From positions 31,762,399 to 31,826,398 of the forward strand of contig CP154957.1 in the NCBI GenBank assembly GCA_039621445.1: a stretch of 64,000 nucleotides of DNA, written 5' to 3'. Of the stretch, positions 53,456 to 64,000 are shown one piece after another. The notes under the pieces were generated by a model that was not told the DNA's origin, made no database searches, and was given only the letters and a program-made list of their open reading frames with translations. Source of the stretch: Euglena gracilis. Lineage: Eukaryota > Euglenida > Euglenophyceae > Euglenales. Positions within the stretch are counted from its first letter, which is position 1. Each line of letters begins with the position of its first letter. Both the position numbers and the translations under genes were made by a program.

Positions 53456-56032
53456 AAATTGAAGGCCCCCAAAATAAGAGTGGTGAAGACAATACGTATC
53501 TTTAAAGACCCTGGGGGTTGCTGGGCAAGGGCTAAAATTTTGGACTGGCTAGCCTGCCCCCTGGGGGGGGGGGGGGGGCTGGACCCCGGTTGGACCTGAG
53601 CTGGGCCGGGTCAGGCCGAAATCGGACAATTGCCTTAAAAAAAATGACCTGCAAAACCACAATTTTGAAGAAGAAAAAAATGAGCATCTGACAACCCCCC
53701 AGAAACGCCCAAGACACTCCAAAAACACCATTTTTGGCGATTTCTGAACACTTTTTTTTTGCGCCTTGTGCCGAATATTTTTTGGACTGGACTCCAAAAA
53801 GGGGCTGGTTAGCAGCACCCCCCAGGAGAGGGTGCTGCTGCGGCCGAGATGGGCCAAAATCGGAACTGGCTGCAGCAGCCCCCTGAGGAGTCTGCAAAAC
53901 CTTAAAGAGGTGTGTGGGATGGATGCATCACTTTTTTGCTTCTGAGTGTGCGTGTTTTAGCCCCCCCCCCCCCCTCAGGCTGAGTGGTGGGCAGGTGGGT
54001 GTCAACCCCCCAGGTCCTACAGGACTGATTTCTGATTCCCCAAAAAGTAAAGCTATTTGCCTGAAATCGGGTTCAACCAAACGGATATCATTTCGTTCCA
54101 ACTTGGACAAAGGAGGAGGCGTTTTGGGGGCAAAATTCGGAGGACCACGTGTCAATTTTGGGTCCTGAAAAACTGAAACTCAAAACCCCTTGAGGGGTAA
54201 TCAGCCAGACCCCCCTCCCCCCAGGTCGCCCAACCTTAAAGGCATTCTGAGGAGGGAATTCTTGAGTTGCAGACCAATTCTTCTTTTTTTTAAAAAAAAG
54301 GTTCAATCCAATTTCATCAGTCTGGGTACGTAGCAACTGTGGCAGGCATTTTGAGGACGCAATGCACTCCCAGCTGGATAAAAGAGTCCTTTGGAACATC
54401 TGTTCAGGCTTTGATTCAAAAACTCTGGGATCTTGGGAAACTCCCTCTTGGGTTGAAAGTGGAAACGGCACAAAGGGGCCCAATGGCCTTTTAAAAGCAG
54501 CCCTTTTAACGGAAGCCGATTAGAAAAATGTAAATTTCCGTCATTGCGTTAGATCCATAGCCCTTCTCACAAAAGGACAAATCTGACAGCGCTCTCTCCC
54601 TTCAGCAATTCGCTCTCTAGAAAAGGTGGAATGCAAAGAGAGTGTTCAGGGCAGGGGCCATTGTTCAAACTAACACATTTTCCTTGACCAGGGCGCTTGC
54701 GCACCCCCCGGGGGGGTCCGGCTCAGAGGCTGGAAAATTTGGGCCAGCTGGAAACAGGCTGCTGCAGGGCAGAACGGGAAGGCCTGGTGGGGGGGTTGAC
54801 CCCCCACCCGGGAGGTGGGGGGGGTCGACCCCCCCACCCACCACAGCATTTTCACCGATTTCAGGAAAACGGGGATTTTGGCCAGAAAAAAATTTGAAAT
54901 TTTTTTGAAAAATGAACCCAAAACACATGATTTTTTGATGGAAAACCACATTTTTTTTCACAAAAAAAATCAGGGTTAAAAAATGGTACTTTTTAGGAGG
55001 GGGTGTAAAAAAAAAAACGAAGGTCAAAAAAAAATGGACAAAATTTTGGCACAATCAAATTTTACTGACATTTTTTCTCGTTGAATTTTTTTTGGACTTT
55101 CAATGGCATTTTTTTTTGCTTCAAAAACCTCTCAAAATCAACATTTTGAGAAAATGTTGAATTTTTGGAAGGTGTGAAAAAACGGGGTTTTGGGTGGTTT
55201 TTGGGGGGGGATCCCCTATATGGGTCCCAAAATGGCTCAAAAAAAAACACCCGGCGCCAAAGGCGCCGTAAAAAATTTTATCGGGTCCAAAAATTGGTGC
55301 TCCCGGAAATACGGGAAGAGGTGGTGGGGGGGGGTCGACACCGCACCCACCATGCAGGGGGTGGGGGGGTGGTTGACCCCCCCCTACCCACCACCCTGGC
55401 TGTTCGGCCGATTCCCGTTCTGCCCTGGGCTGCTGGCTGACCCCCCCCCCAATAGGGGTCCCGGGCTGGGGCTGGGCCAACCCGGGGTCGAACCGGGAAC
55501 AAAAAAAACCGAAATCGCAAAAAATGCCCAAAAAACCGTCAATTTTTTGGTGCCCAAAATGTCCTGGACAGCTTCATTTCGACCCATTTTCGACCCATTT
55601 TTGCTCATTTTTGGCCCATTTTTGGCCCCAAAAGCGAAGACTCCATTACCGTCCAGTCACCCTTCGGGCGGCTGGAATTAATAAATCTTGTTGATGGGGG
55701 GAGGGGGGTCTGTGGCTGGATAAAAGCTGGCTGGACCCCCCGGGGGGGGGGGGGGGGTTGGGTCAAATTTTCTCAAGCAACGCCCTGTCCTTGACACAAC
55801 CCCCGATGGAGGCACTCCCACAGTTGGAGACCAGGGGATCAGTTGTGCCAAAAATCAGACGCTTGCCCAAAACTGTTCCTTAACACTATCAACACTCGGG
55901 GCCTCCAGAAGGAATGTGTAGCACTTGGGCAACAGCAAACCAGCATGGCTGAGGTGGAATAGGCAAATTGCTTGGATGCCACCCACTCGCAGATGAGCAT
56001 AGCACAAGCAGGAGCCGTCGCAAATTGCAGAA

Positions 56033-56116
56033 TCAGTTCAGGCCGACGAATTCGGTCACGAAGACCAGGGCGAGGGAGAGTGGGTACAGAGATAGCACGA
56101 GTGCCGCGTCCAGCAG
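56033..56116 (-). CDS. NCL: Na+/Ca2+ exchanger (NCL-type), copy 2, last exon with stop
   Basis: Sequence and stop position are identical to copy 1 (27417-27500), ending YPLSLALVFVTEFVGLN. Confidence 0.65.
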   Translation of the reverse strand: MLDAALVLSLYPLSLALVFVTEFVGLN

Positions 56117-56950
56117 CGTGTGTGTTGTTGGACCCAGGCGTCGGCTCTCACATGGTGTATTCAATTTTGTGCCATCCAAAAAAAAGCCGGTTCGACCAAT
56201 CTGTGAGTGAACAGATGCCCAGAGGCGAATTATGCTGGAAATGCTCCAGAGCCGAAACAAAAAAGCAGTGGGGGCATAGATAATAAAAAACAATTATACT
56301 GCACGTTCTTCAAAAACGACCTTTATTTCACTGTTACGCGGAAGACAAAAGAGAGCCTTTCGAGCCAGGGGGCCTGGCTTTCAGACCCATCAAAAACATG
56401 ACGAGCTGAATAGTCAGGATAGCAATGGGCGCAGGTGACGCAAAAGAACCTCACAACACCCTCTCATACCATCGAATTGTGGCACCAAAGGGGTGCAGCA
56501 ATGATTGTCTGTCAGGGTTTTGCCTTTCAACACGATGCAGCAGAAGTTCTAGGTGACAAAGAAGAGGCGTCTGATATCTTCGTCCGTTTCTCTGTCCACA
56601 TTTTAATGCTGATGCCTGACTGAGAATGGTCACAATTCACCTGGTACCGGCCGATTGGCCCTCAGATGGGGCAACTCGTCAAAATAAAAGTCTATCGAAG
56701 TGACTGAAGTGAAGGTCCATGTGAAACTGTTCGTGTTTAGGGAACTGGTATCGGGCGACCTCTCAGGCAGTAGAATGCCTTTCCCCACTTGAAACTCTGG
56801 CAGGTTATTCCCAGAAGTTTCTCCCAAAATGATAAATTTTCTTCCTTCTGTGAAAAACCTCCAATGTTCTAATGCACACTAATTTTTACTTTTTTTACCG
56901 TCAGTGTCGATGCGAAATGACAAAACAATGCCATCCCGCGCCACCTGGAG

Positions 56951-57011
56951 CAGTTTCTGCCGAAAATTTCCAGGCCAGCCTCTTGATCACAATCAGGGCA
57001 AGGAAAATGCC
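56951..57011 (-). CDS. NCL: Na+/Ca2+ exchanger (NCL-type), copy 2, exon after the second alpha repeat
   Basis: Identical to 28335-28395, encoding GIFLALIVIKRLAWKFSAET. The nonconventional acceptor (ATTTCACT) is preserved. Confidence 0.85.
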
Positions 57012-57135
57012 AGTGAAATGGGCATGCCTGTGAGCAGCCTTAATAAAGCCTCAGAACTGTGATGTCTGTAGTGCCATTACAAGAGTCAAGGCAACTGCTC
57101 TGAGCAGAGAGAATCAGTTCAGGTGATGCCTGGAT

Positions 57136-57387
57136 CAGGGTTTTTTTGAGACTGGGGGGAGGGGGGCGCCCCCCCAGGGGGGGGGGTCCCAGGGGACCCA
57201 CCCACTTTTCCCCAAAAGTGGTCGTGAAAAATGCTAAAAATAGCACCTTTTCAAAAAAAATTTGGTGCCTTCGGCGCAAAAAAAGTTATCCCCCCCCGGG
57301 GAGACCCCCCCCCAGGGAGGCTGGACCCACCCACCCACCCACCCCCACCTCCCCCCCGGGAGTCCAAGACTAAAAAAAAAACCCCTG
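57136..57387. mobile_element. MITE family A in copy 2
   Basis: It is the allelic counterpart of 28520-28771, with the same flanks GCCTGGAT and GCCTGGCT. The central hairpin reads GTGCCTTCGGCGC here, closer to the family consensus, and several nearby bases also differ from copy 1. Confidence 0.85.
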
Positions 57388-57922
57388 GCCTGGCTAACCC
57401 ATATTACCCTTTTGCATTCCACCCGCATTTTCTGCCAACCTGAAAAGTCCCCCAAACGAAAAGCACAAAAAAATATGCAAAAAAATGCAATGACAACAAG
57501 ACTGCACAAAAATTCAAAGTGGAAAAGAGAGCAGAAGCCACCAGGTTGAGAGCAGCTGCCCTCTTCAAACAATTGGCAAAATGAGGTTCACATTGAAAGA
57601 AAGTAAACAAAGCAAAAACAAAAAAAAACTGCAAATACCCGTTTCCCGCCAGGGGTGCTTTACATTGTGGAGGCTTAAGTGAAGGGAACAATCTCTTTGA
57701 CCCCTCCAATATGTATATGCACATATGTATTTTAAAATGGGCGAAAATGTACAAAAAAATTAAAAGGCGAAATAAAAGGTTGGTATCTGTTTTGGCGCAG
57801 AGAAGATGAGAATCCAAACCTGGAAATGGGAAGTTAACTCTGAGGCAAGAGACTCATCTGCCCCTTGGCACATGCTTTTGGAGTCTAAATCGCTGCATCG
57901 AGCAGCAAGCACACGCATTCAC

Positions 57923-58228
57923 GAGGCAGAAGGTGTTGTTCATACAAGCGGCACCTTGCAACGATGCGAAAGAGATTGTGATGGCGGCGCGTGTCTGCTT
58001 CTTGGAGTACTGGAAGGCGGCGATGAGCTCACTGGCGTTGGTGGAGGACGGGGCTTCCTTGTGGGACTGTGTTGAACAGCACGACGCGAAGTCACAAGCC
58101 TGGTCCTTGCCAGAGGCCAGCGGGGCGAGGATGAACGACACATAAAACGGGGGCACGTGGATGCGGTTGCCAAACTCGGACAAGACGTCCACCATTGGGT
58201 CGGAAAAGAGCAAGACCAGGAGCGTGCC
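57923..58228 (-). CDS. NCL: Na+/Ca2+ exchanger (NCL-type), copy 2, second alpha-repeat exon
   Basis: It corresponds to 29305-29610, with the same FSDPMVD and MNNTFCL motifs and the same 24-residue insert, so the insert is not a sequencing error in one copy. Confidence 0.92.
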
Positions 58229-58419
58229 CACTGCAGGGCATTGCTGGTTGCACAGACATGATGACGACTTGTCAGAATTTCTGAACATAGATGACCGTGT
58301 GTGTACGCTTCTGCAGTCTCCCTAGATGAAAGCTCTTTGGCTTCGGAAGTCTTCAGAGTGTTTGGAGTCAGAATGTCACATACCCCAATGGCTTTGGAAA
58401 ACGTGGCAAGGGGGTAGGG

Positions 58420-58833
58420 CAGGGATAGATGGGAAGCCTTGAGGGGGGGATCGGGCCCCCCAACATGGGGGGGGGGGTCGGACCTCCTCTCCTGCCTGAC
58501 TGAGGGGAGCTGGGAAAATTCCCAGTTTTGTGGACCGGCAAAGGCCCGGATTTCAGGCCAAAAAAATGGTCAAATCTCCCTGATTTTTCTTTAAAACAAA
58601 AAAATTGAACATTTTTACGTGGAAAACAGCAAAACATCAAACACGGGCAATGTGTTCAAAAGTGAGGCAAAAAGCACGTTTTTTGTTCATTTTCCAGCGC
58701 GCAGCCAGAAGAAAAATTTTCGCTATGTTTGGAACCTGTCGAGGAGGGAGGGTCCGGAACCCCATCCCATCATCTAGGGGGGGGGGTGTTCGGACCCCAC
58801 CTACCACCTTATCCCCCAGGGGCCCCTACCGTG
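58420..58833. mobile_element. Family C element in copy 2
   Basis: The counterpart of 29801-30213, with the same GGGTAGGG duplication and a few substitutions (GGGCCCCCCAACATGG in place of GGGCCCGCAAGATGG). Confidence 0.62.
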
Positions 58834-59068
58834 GGGTAGGGCCCAGTGGAGAGCCCTGCACCCGAAAAAAGCTTCCATTGGGTAGTATGAGCAAAAGGGA
58901 AGCGTGTTTTGAAACAAAAAAAAGTTGTGTTGAAACAAATTTAATTTGGTGCTCCACAGCAGCCGTCCAGAAAAAAAATGAACATTCAAAGAAGACAGAG
59001 CTCTGAATCAAGAAGCACACACCAAATGTCAAGGGATTCCGAAATCCAGCTGTCAGCACTGCCTGGCC

Positions 59069-59143
59069 TGCTCCCATCAACCAGAAGGCCCTACGAAGGA
59101 TAGCTCGTCTCTGCTGTTGTGGGGTGAGCTGCAAGAAATCCTC
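59069..59143 (-). CDS. NCL: Na+/Ca2+ exchanger (NCL-type), copy 2, exon before the second alpha repeat
   Basis: Identical to 30449-30523; the nonconventional donor GGCCAGGCAG is preserved. Confidence 0.85.
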
Positions 59144-59706
59144 CTGTGCGGGAAAGGGTAGTTGATCGTTCCAAGTTTTTTTGTACACAAAGCAAAATAT
59201 TTTACAGGGACACTTTCAAATTCATGGTCCGAGACTCTCAGCTGAAATCCAAATTTCGGTAACAAAGTACAATTCCTTTCTGTGGTAAACACCATCAGAG
59301 ATTGGCTTTTATGTACTTCCCTCGGAGGGTTACTAACCACATGGTTTGCCTGCCCACAGCACAGATTCAAAACTGATCCCCCCCTCCTTTGGTTGGGTCT
59401 CGACCCAAGCGACTTTATCTTGCACGTGGCCATATTTGCCCACCACTTTTGGACCAGTGTGGCACAAGCACTACCCAGGGCTTCCCTGTCATGGAAAAAT
59501 ATCATCATGTGTCAGGAAAAGAGGGACTACTTTAGTATGGTCACAAAAACACTGAGACCTACACACCTCAAACAGAGTTTTTGTATTGGTGCTTTTCAAA
59601 AAAAGCCATACCCCTAAGAAGAGCACAAAAAAGCATCTGCTCAAAACGGCCTTAAAAAGTTCATTAAATTAATGTGGACCTCCATGCACTTTGAAGAGGA
59701 GCACAC

Positions 59707-59910
59707 AGGCATCTCCTCTGACTCCTCTTCTTGATTCTCTTCATCCCCCTCCTGCTCGTTTGCCGGCTCAACACCAGCGGGGCTGGCCACGGCAGCCGTG
59801 GACTGCTCTGGCGACTGACGCCCCAGCCGCCCCCGGCCTCCAATGTCACCGTGCACCAGACGGTCCATCGCGCGCACGAACTCCTCAAAGTCGATACCCC
59901 CACTGGCGTC
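59707..59910 (-). CDS. NCL: Na+/Ca2+ exchanger (NCL-type), copy 2, second EF-hand and acidic linker
   Basis: Counterpart of 31084-31287. The loop-completing sequence and acidic tail are preserved. The downstream poly-A tract near 60030 differs in length. Confidence 0.9.
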
Positions 59911-60235
59911 CCGTCCAGCCACCAGCTCCACAGCCACGTGCCCCACCGAGGAATTCAAGAAATCTGCCAAAGGGTTCAATATGGGTTCTGGGCTGGATGT
60001 GCAGCAGGATTGATCAAAATGATCCACAAAGCAAAAAAAAAAAAACAACTTCCTTCCAATATCTGGAGATACATTAACAGAGGGGAATGCATTGCCCCAC
60101 CATACATCAGTGTTTCAAAAAGAAACGGGCAAATTTGACCTATGGCTTTGAAGAGCAATAAACTACGCAACCATTAGGGGAGTGTGGCCACAAAAAAAGA
60201 AAACAAGAGGAGAGAGCACTGCAAACTGGCTGCCC

Positions 60236-60322
60236 ATGATCCATCTCTCGCATTAATTCTCTCAGCTCCTCTCGAGTGAGCGATTCGTTGAAATCTCGTA
60301 CCAGAGCACCGAGCTCAAGTTC
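60236..60322 (-). CDS. NCL: Na+/Ca2+ exchanger (NCL-type), copy 2, exon between the EF-hand loops
   Basis: Counterpart of 31609-31695, identical in sequence and in both nonconventional intron borders. Confidence 0.9.
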
Positions 60323-60605
60323 GGATACAAATGCCCATGAAACTTGCTTTGCATCAGCAATCTGCCCACAGCAAAAAGATACTATGGATGTGCTGTTGCT
60401 GAGGAAATACCATGAGTGGTAATTGATATTCCATTTTTCCGAAAATGTCCGAGGCATCACTGACAAAAAGTGTAAAGAGGGAAATATTGCACAGCCTTTT
60501 TTTCAGGACAGGTCACCACCATGGCTGGCAGCACCACATTTGAACCAGGTTCTTGCAAGGGCTTGTTTCTTCACTCTAGCATGACGTAGGCATGGGCCAT
60601 TGCTC

Positions 60606-60726
60606 GTCGATCACGCCGTTTCCATCCTTATCATACTTGAGGAAGAAAGGGAGAACCGTGGCGCGGAAGCCTCGATCCGTTCCAGATCCAGGTAGCTCGG
60701 TAAGGGGTCTCCCTTCAAGCTGGTCA
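60606..60726 (-). CDS. NCL: Na+/Ca2+ exchanger (NCL-type), copy 2, first EF-hand exon
   Basis: Counterpart of 31979-32099, identical coding sequence. Confidence 0.9.
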
Positions 60727-60820
60727 CTGCAAGCTGGACCACAGAGGACGTGAAAAGAGAAACTTGCCAAATTTTTAAACAATTTTTCAGCTTTCACATT
60801 GTGAGAAGGTGGCTGGCATA

Positions 60821-61173
60821 CAATTGCTTACCGACCCCCGGGGGGGGGAGGGGGGGGTCACTCCACTTTTTTAAAAACCAGTCAGTCACTTTTTTTTGGG
60901 AAGCCAGTCAGTCACTACCCCCCCGGGGGGGGGGGGGGGTCGCAGAAAAAAAAAAAACGGCCACTTTCCAGTCACTTTAGGCCATTTTAGGCCAAAAAAA
61001 CTTTTCCGGCGCCTTCGGCGCCGGGGTCACTCAAGCCACTTTTGCCCACTCCTGGCCGACACCCCCCGGGGGGGGGGAGGGGGTCCGGGCCCAAAACCAG
61101 TCAGTCACTCTGAAAAAATCAGTCACCCACCCCCCCCCCGGGGGGGGGGGGTGGGACAGTGCTTAAGCAATTG
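60821..61173. mobile_element. Family D element in copy 2
   Basis: Counterpart of 32194-32544. Inverted tips and the GGCGCCTTCGGCGCC hairpin are preserved; G-run lengths and a GCCACTCAG/GCAG difference near 60942 show faster change than in the exons. Confidence 0.75.
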
Positions 61174-61497
61174 TCTGGTGGCTGGAAGAGTGCTGGCAGG
61201 CAGGCAAGGACAGTCATCCCCGGTTTTTGGTCTCCGGTGGGGTCCGGTGGGATCCGGTGGGACCCGGTGGGATCCGGTGGGATCCGGTGGGATCCGATGG
61301 GATTCCGGTGGGTTGCCTTGGGGGAGGGGGACCGGGGAGAAAAAACACATGCAACAAGGTCAGGCACTTGGCCTCTTTTTTTTTGTCCCATATGAGTCAC
61401 CTTTTGGCTCTGTTTAATGGGGCCAGCCAGGTGCTCAGGATCTTTTGCCCCGTCGCCACATGGGATCACCACATGATGTGATGTACTCATTGCTCAC

Positions 61498-61558
61498 CCT
61501 GGGTCATCGGTTTCATCCACCCCAATGGCCACCAAATATTTGCCATCGCGAATCATGT
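61498..61558 (-). CDS. NCL: Na+/Ca2+ exchanger (NCL-type), copy 2, cytosolic-loop exon
   Basis: Counterpart of 32869-32929 with one synonymous substitution in the Arg codon of MIRDGK. Confidence 0.72.
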
Positions 61559-62469
61559 CTGCAACTTTTTTTGACCAAACAGAAAGGGTTGTAAAAAAGG
61601 CAACTCTTGCATTCTTGGGCATCCCTCTTTGGGGATGCTGCCGCACCGCGCACACCGCGTGGCACCGCATGACAGGAAGCAGGTACAGCCTAAAATGACT
61701 GAATGAGAGAAAAACACCCAGAAAAGCGCCCATCGATTATCAAATTGCAATAAAAAGGCATTTTGAGTGAATTTCGTCAATTTTGGGTGTCTTTGGCCCA
61801 AATCACCTGGTTTAGCCACCAGATCATACCCAAACTGTCCCAGTGGTCACCAAACCTGTGCAAGTGGCCACAAAATGGCCAAAAGTGGCCAAAAAGGGGC
61901 AAAAAGTGGATAAAAGCAGTCAGAAGTGGCCTAAAATGGACACAAATGTGCAAAAATAGCCATAAGCAGCCAAAAGTTGGTGTAAATAAAGCAAAAAAAT
62001 GCATTCAAACAGCCAAAAATGGTCAAAATTGCCAAATGCTGCCCAAAATGGCCAAAAGTGGACAGAAAGTGGTCCAGAATGCCAAAAAAAAGGCCAAAAG
62101 AGCCAAAAGCTGCTGATTTGCAGGAAACCAGACAAAAAAAGAATGTAAATCAATTACAGATGGGGTACTGGTGGAAATGTGTGAAAATTGCACATTCGGA
62201 AATGATTCTCCTCACGCGGGCCATGAATCCAAGAAGAAAAATATGTGCATGGAAAAAAAATCTCCGGTGGGATCCGGTGGGATCCGGTGGGATCCGGTGG
62301 GATCCAGTGGGATCCGGTGGGAACCCACTAGTCAAATGGTCAAAAAATCCCCGGTGGGATCCGGTGGGATCCGGTGGGATCCGGTGGCTGTCCTTGCCAG
62401 TGGCAGGGTGCCCTGTCAATTTTTTGAATAATTGGCAATTTTTTGGAGGGAATTTTTGCAGTTTCGTTG

Positions 62470-62513
<44 letters not shown>

Positions 62514-63489
62514 CACCCAGTTCGACCCGCAGCCGAGCCCACTTCCAGCTTGGGGACCACTACAGATTGGGGGGGTCATCCAGCAGCCTTTTTCCAGCCA
62601 TCCCAAGTCTTCCAGCCTCTGAGCTAGACGCCCCCCCCCCCCAGGAGGGTCAGCAACGCCCTGATTCAGACCCTACCTGCCTGATCATTTTCTCTTCAGA
62701 ATTATCCTCAAATTGGTGGTGCAATTGTAGTGGGCCACCTTTGGCAGCAGGGGGGGGGGGACTTGCAGCAGCCCGACACTTCTATCATATTTTTTGAGGT
62801 CCCAGAAACGCTGTCAATATTTGCCCACAAAATCTTTTTTTTTGTCTCCAAATTGTTGGCATGAAAAAAAAATTGGAACCTGCATCTTCTGCAAGGATGA
62901 TTATTCTGTGGCTATTCTGTAACACCCAGACCTCTCAGAAATGAGAATTGTTGTGTGTGTTTTTTCGCACTTTGTGTTGCACTTATGACGGTCATATTGT
63001 ATTTTTCCTCCCCCGCTTCAAGGAAGAACTCTTGCACCCTGGACCCAAAAGGACATCTCTCCCCAGATGGGGTTGACCAAAAGGCCATTTTTGGCCCATT
63101 TTGGACTTGTGAACCCCGCAACTCGAACCTTGAACCACAGAAAGCAATCAAAAATGCTGATTGAATCAACAGCGTAACTAGTGCAGATAAAAATCATGGC
63201 AAACAAAAATTACTAAGGAAAACAATATGGGAAAAAAATTCTCAGAAAGTTTGATTTTCAATGTGGGAAATGCACCATTTCAGGGAAAATGGTGGTAATC
63301 TTTTCCAGTTGTAATTAAGATTTTTTTTCGCAAAAAGGCAACTCGAGATTCCAAAGCTTTTCACATGGGGCCAACAAGGCGTGACAATTCTGATTCCTGG
63401 GTTTGGTTTAGCCCACCAAACCAAGGAATCAGAATCATTGCACTGTATGCAGAATGGGCCTGGGTTTTGGAAAACTGAAACAGCTGGCT

Positions 63490-63690
63490 TGAGGTGTCAG
63501 CCAGCTGGTCAGTGGTGGCTTCAAAGGGGAGGGGGCACTTGTGCTCCAAAATTACAAATAAAAAGCGCGAGGGCACGTTGATATCGTTCCAACTGGGGTT
63601 TCTGGCGAGCAAATCGGTTATGGTGTCAACTTGCATTTGTTCCCCCTCCAAAATTTGGCCACACAAACCATGCAACAAAGGGATCACTGG
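63490..63690 (-). CDS. Candidate exchanger loop exon, copy 2
   Basis: Counterpart of 34870-35070, apparently identical (VPSRFLFVILEH, TITDLLARNP). Its function is uncertain, as for copy 1. Confidence 0.38.
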
Positions 63691-64000
63691 GGGGGGGGGG
63701 TGGCCTCTTTTTTCCCTCCTACAGCTGGTGAACGTACCCTTGCATGGGGGTGATTTTCAGGCAGGGTGTCCCAAAATCTTTAATCGTCATTCACTGGACC
63801 CCCCCCAATTGACGAGCTTATTTATTTTACAACCGCTCCAGGGCAGCTAGACGGCAATGGAAGTTATGCTTTCGGAGGCGCAAAAAAATGAGCCAAAAAC
63901 AGAGAAAACTTCCAAAAAACCAGCAAAAATGAGCAACTCAGTCAGCAGCCTCGTTCACATCTGTTGCAATCCTTCGATGAATTTGCTCATTCAAGGCAAT

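Larger units (their letters stand above)
51329..64000. repeat. Large duplicated segment, copy 2 (likely second haplotype)
   Basis: It is collinear with 22728-35381 to the window end, with scattered SNPs, small indels in homopolymers and different microsatellite lengths. Recognised exons are intact in both copies. The start at a gap and the lack of any internal rearrangement fit an allelic contig placed in tandem by scaffolding. Confidence 0.96.

Noticed and set aside
1-64000. CRISPR array or prokaryotic operon
   Set aside because: Spliced genes, microsatellites and target-site-duplicated MITEs show nuclear eukaryotic DNA; no regular repeat-spacer structure exists.

Overview
This is a nuclear window from a eukaryote whose intron structure points to a euglenid (Euglenozoa); a diplonemid relative is the main alternative. 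Coding sequence is sparse, lies almost entirely on the minus strand, and is split into exons of 60-320 nt separated by introns up to several kb. Two intron classes coexist. Some follow GT-AG. Others have no GT-AG ends but carry complementary triplets at intron positions +4..+6 and -8..-6 (CAG/CTG, CAA/TTG, AAT/ATT), the hallmark reported for euglenid nonconventional introns. I derived seven of these directly from reading-frame continuity in two recognisable proteins.

Layout. (1) About 0.1-2.5 kb: weak minus-strand exons, one resembling a protein-kinase C-lobe. (2) 2.6-16.4 kb: a minus-strand gene starting at 16361 that encodes a protein with what look like three tandem NmrA-like (atypical short-chain dehydrogenase) modules, all with degenerate glycine motifs. 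(3) 17.7-24.9 kb: a minus-strand gene whose exons resemble the dynein heavy-chain stalk and microtubule-binding region, with no AAA+ exon recognised. (4) 27.4-44.3 kb: a minus-strand gene for an NCL-type Na+/Ca2+ exchanger with a central EF-hand pair, the best-supported protein here. (5) 45-51.3 kb: no gene recognised; interspersed repeats, G/C homopolymers and hairpins. (6) 51316-51328: a 13-N assembly gap. (7) 51329-64000: a near-identical second copy of 22728-35381, carrying the 5' exons of the stalk gene and the 3' half of the exchanger. This is most simply an unmerged second haplotype contig, though a true segmental duplication cannot be excluded.

Introns and spacers are filled with short non-autonomous inverted-repeat elements containing long G or C runs and a central mini-hairpin. 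Five independent elements, plus one duplicate copy, have 7/8 or 8/8 target-site duplications of 8 bp and CAG...CTG or CAA...TTG termini. One (2966-3254) sits in the NmrA gene, and excision with the euglenid splice geometry (3 nt of one duplication plus 5 nt of the other) restores the uninterrupted reading frame. The window therefore seems to capture transposable elements serving as the source of nonconventional introns.

Limits: exon borders written as exact were placed by frame continuity and splice rules; others are approximate. No transcript or database search was possible.
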